Shown here one piece after another: positions 63,920 through 64,000 of a DNA stretch of 64,000 nt (its first letter is position 1; every line of letters begins with the position of its first letter). A model generated the notes under the pieces. It did not search any database and was not told where the DNA came from. It saw only the letters and a list, made by a program, of their open reading frames with translations. The translations under genes and the position numbers were made by a program. Source of the stretch: Cristatella mucedo. Taxonomy: Eukaryota > Bryozoa > Phylactolaemata > Cristatellidae. Where the stretch lies: NCBI GenBank assembly GCA_009760855.2, contig WPIO01000001.1, positions 12,955,001 to 13,019,000 of the forward strand, in the 5' to 3' direction.

Positions 63920-64000
63920 CTAGTGCACCCGAGAGCTTTTAGGCCAAAGGCAGCGGGCATTCGGTTCGGGAGACATTCAGGGCTCAACAGCCAAGTGCTT

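Overview
This window looks like nuclear DNA of an invertebrate animal. Its genes are split by many GT-AG introns, the coding exons are short, and CpG is not depleted. Introns and intergenic DNA are filled with decayed LINEs, tRNA-derived SINEs, Tc1-like remnants and microsatellites. The protein families (RAF kinase, a PPIG/NKTR-type cyclophilin, ANKMY2) are those of animals. The species cannot be named from this sequence. There are no operons, CRISPR arrays or other prokaryotic features.

Layout. (1) About 0.8-4.65 kb, plus strand: the 3' part of a RAF-family Ser/Thr kinase gene, seven exons covering the linker and the whole kinase domain, with the C-terminal 14-3-3 site. The N-terminal exons lie off the left edge. 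(2) About 4.65-12.3 kb: intergenic DNA with LINE and SINE debris. (3) 12.3-32.5 kb, minus strand: a complete 14-exon gene for a PPIG/NKTR-type cyclophilin with a long Arg/Ser tail. The exon lengths add up to 3777 bases, an open frame of 1258 codons plus stop. It includes a 30-base microexon and probably one GC-AG intron. (4) 32.5-39.7 kb: intergenic DNA with repeat debris and a CpG-rich stretch. (5) 39.7-54.6 kb, plus strand: a complete 10-exon ANKMY2 gene (402 codons: ankyrin repeats plus a MYND zinc finger). A 422-bp near-perfect direct duplication flanks its first exon, and introns 1 and 2 carry Tc1 and LINE copies. (6) 55.6-63.9 kb: two unrecognised genes on opposite strands with interleaved exons. 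The plus-strand one has one in-frame TGA. The minus-strand one encodes a coiled-coil protein with two (W/F)GKPGxGAP motifs.

The genes do not form a pathway. RAF acts in MAPK signalling, the cyclophilin probably in nuclear speckles and splicing, and ANKMY2 in cilium and Hedgehog-related trafficking in vertebrates. Exon coordinates come from manual splice-site reading with reading-phase checks. They have not been confirmed by transcripts or database searches. I saw no clearly new biological system. The most unusual items are the interleaved antisense gene pair, the in-frame TGA exon beside a duplicated polyadenylation signal, and a SINE family that shares its 3' end with a resident LINE family.
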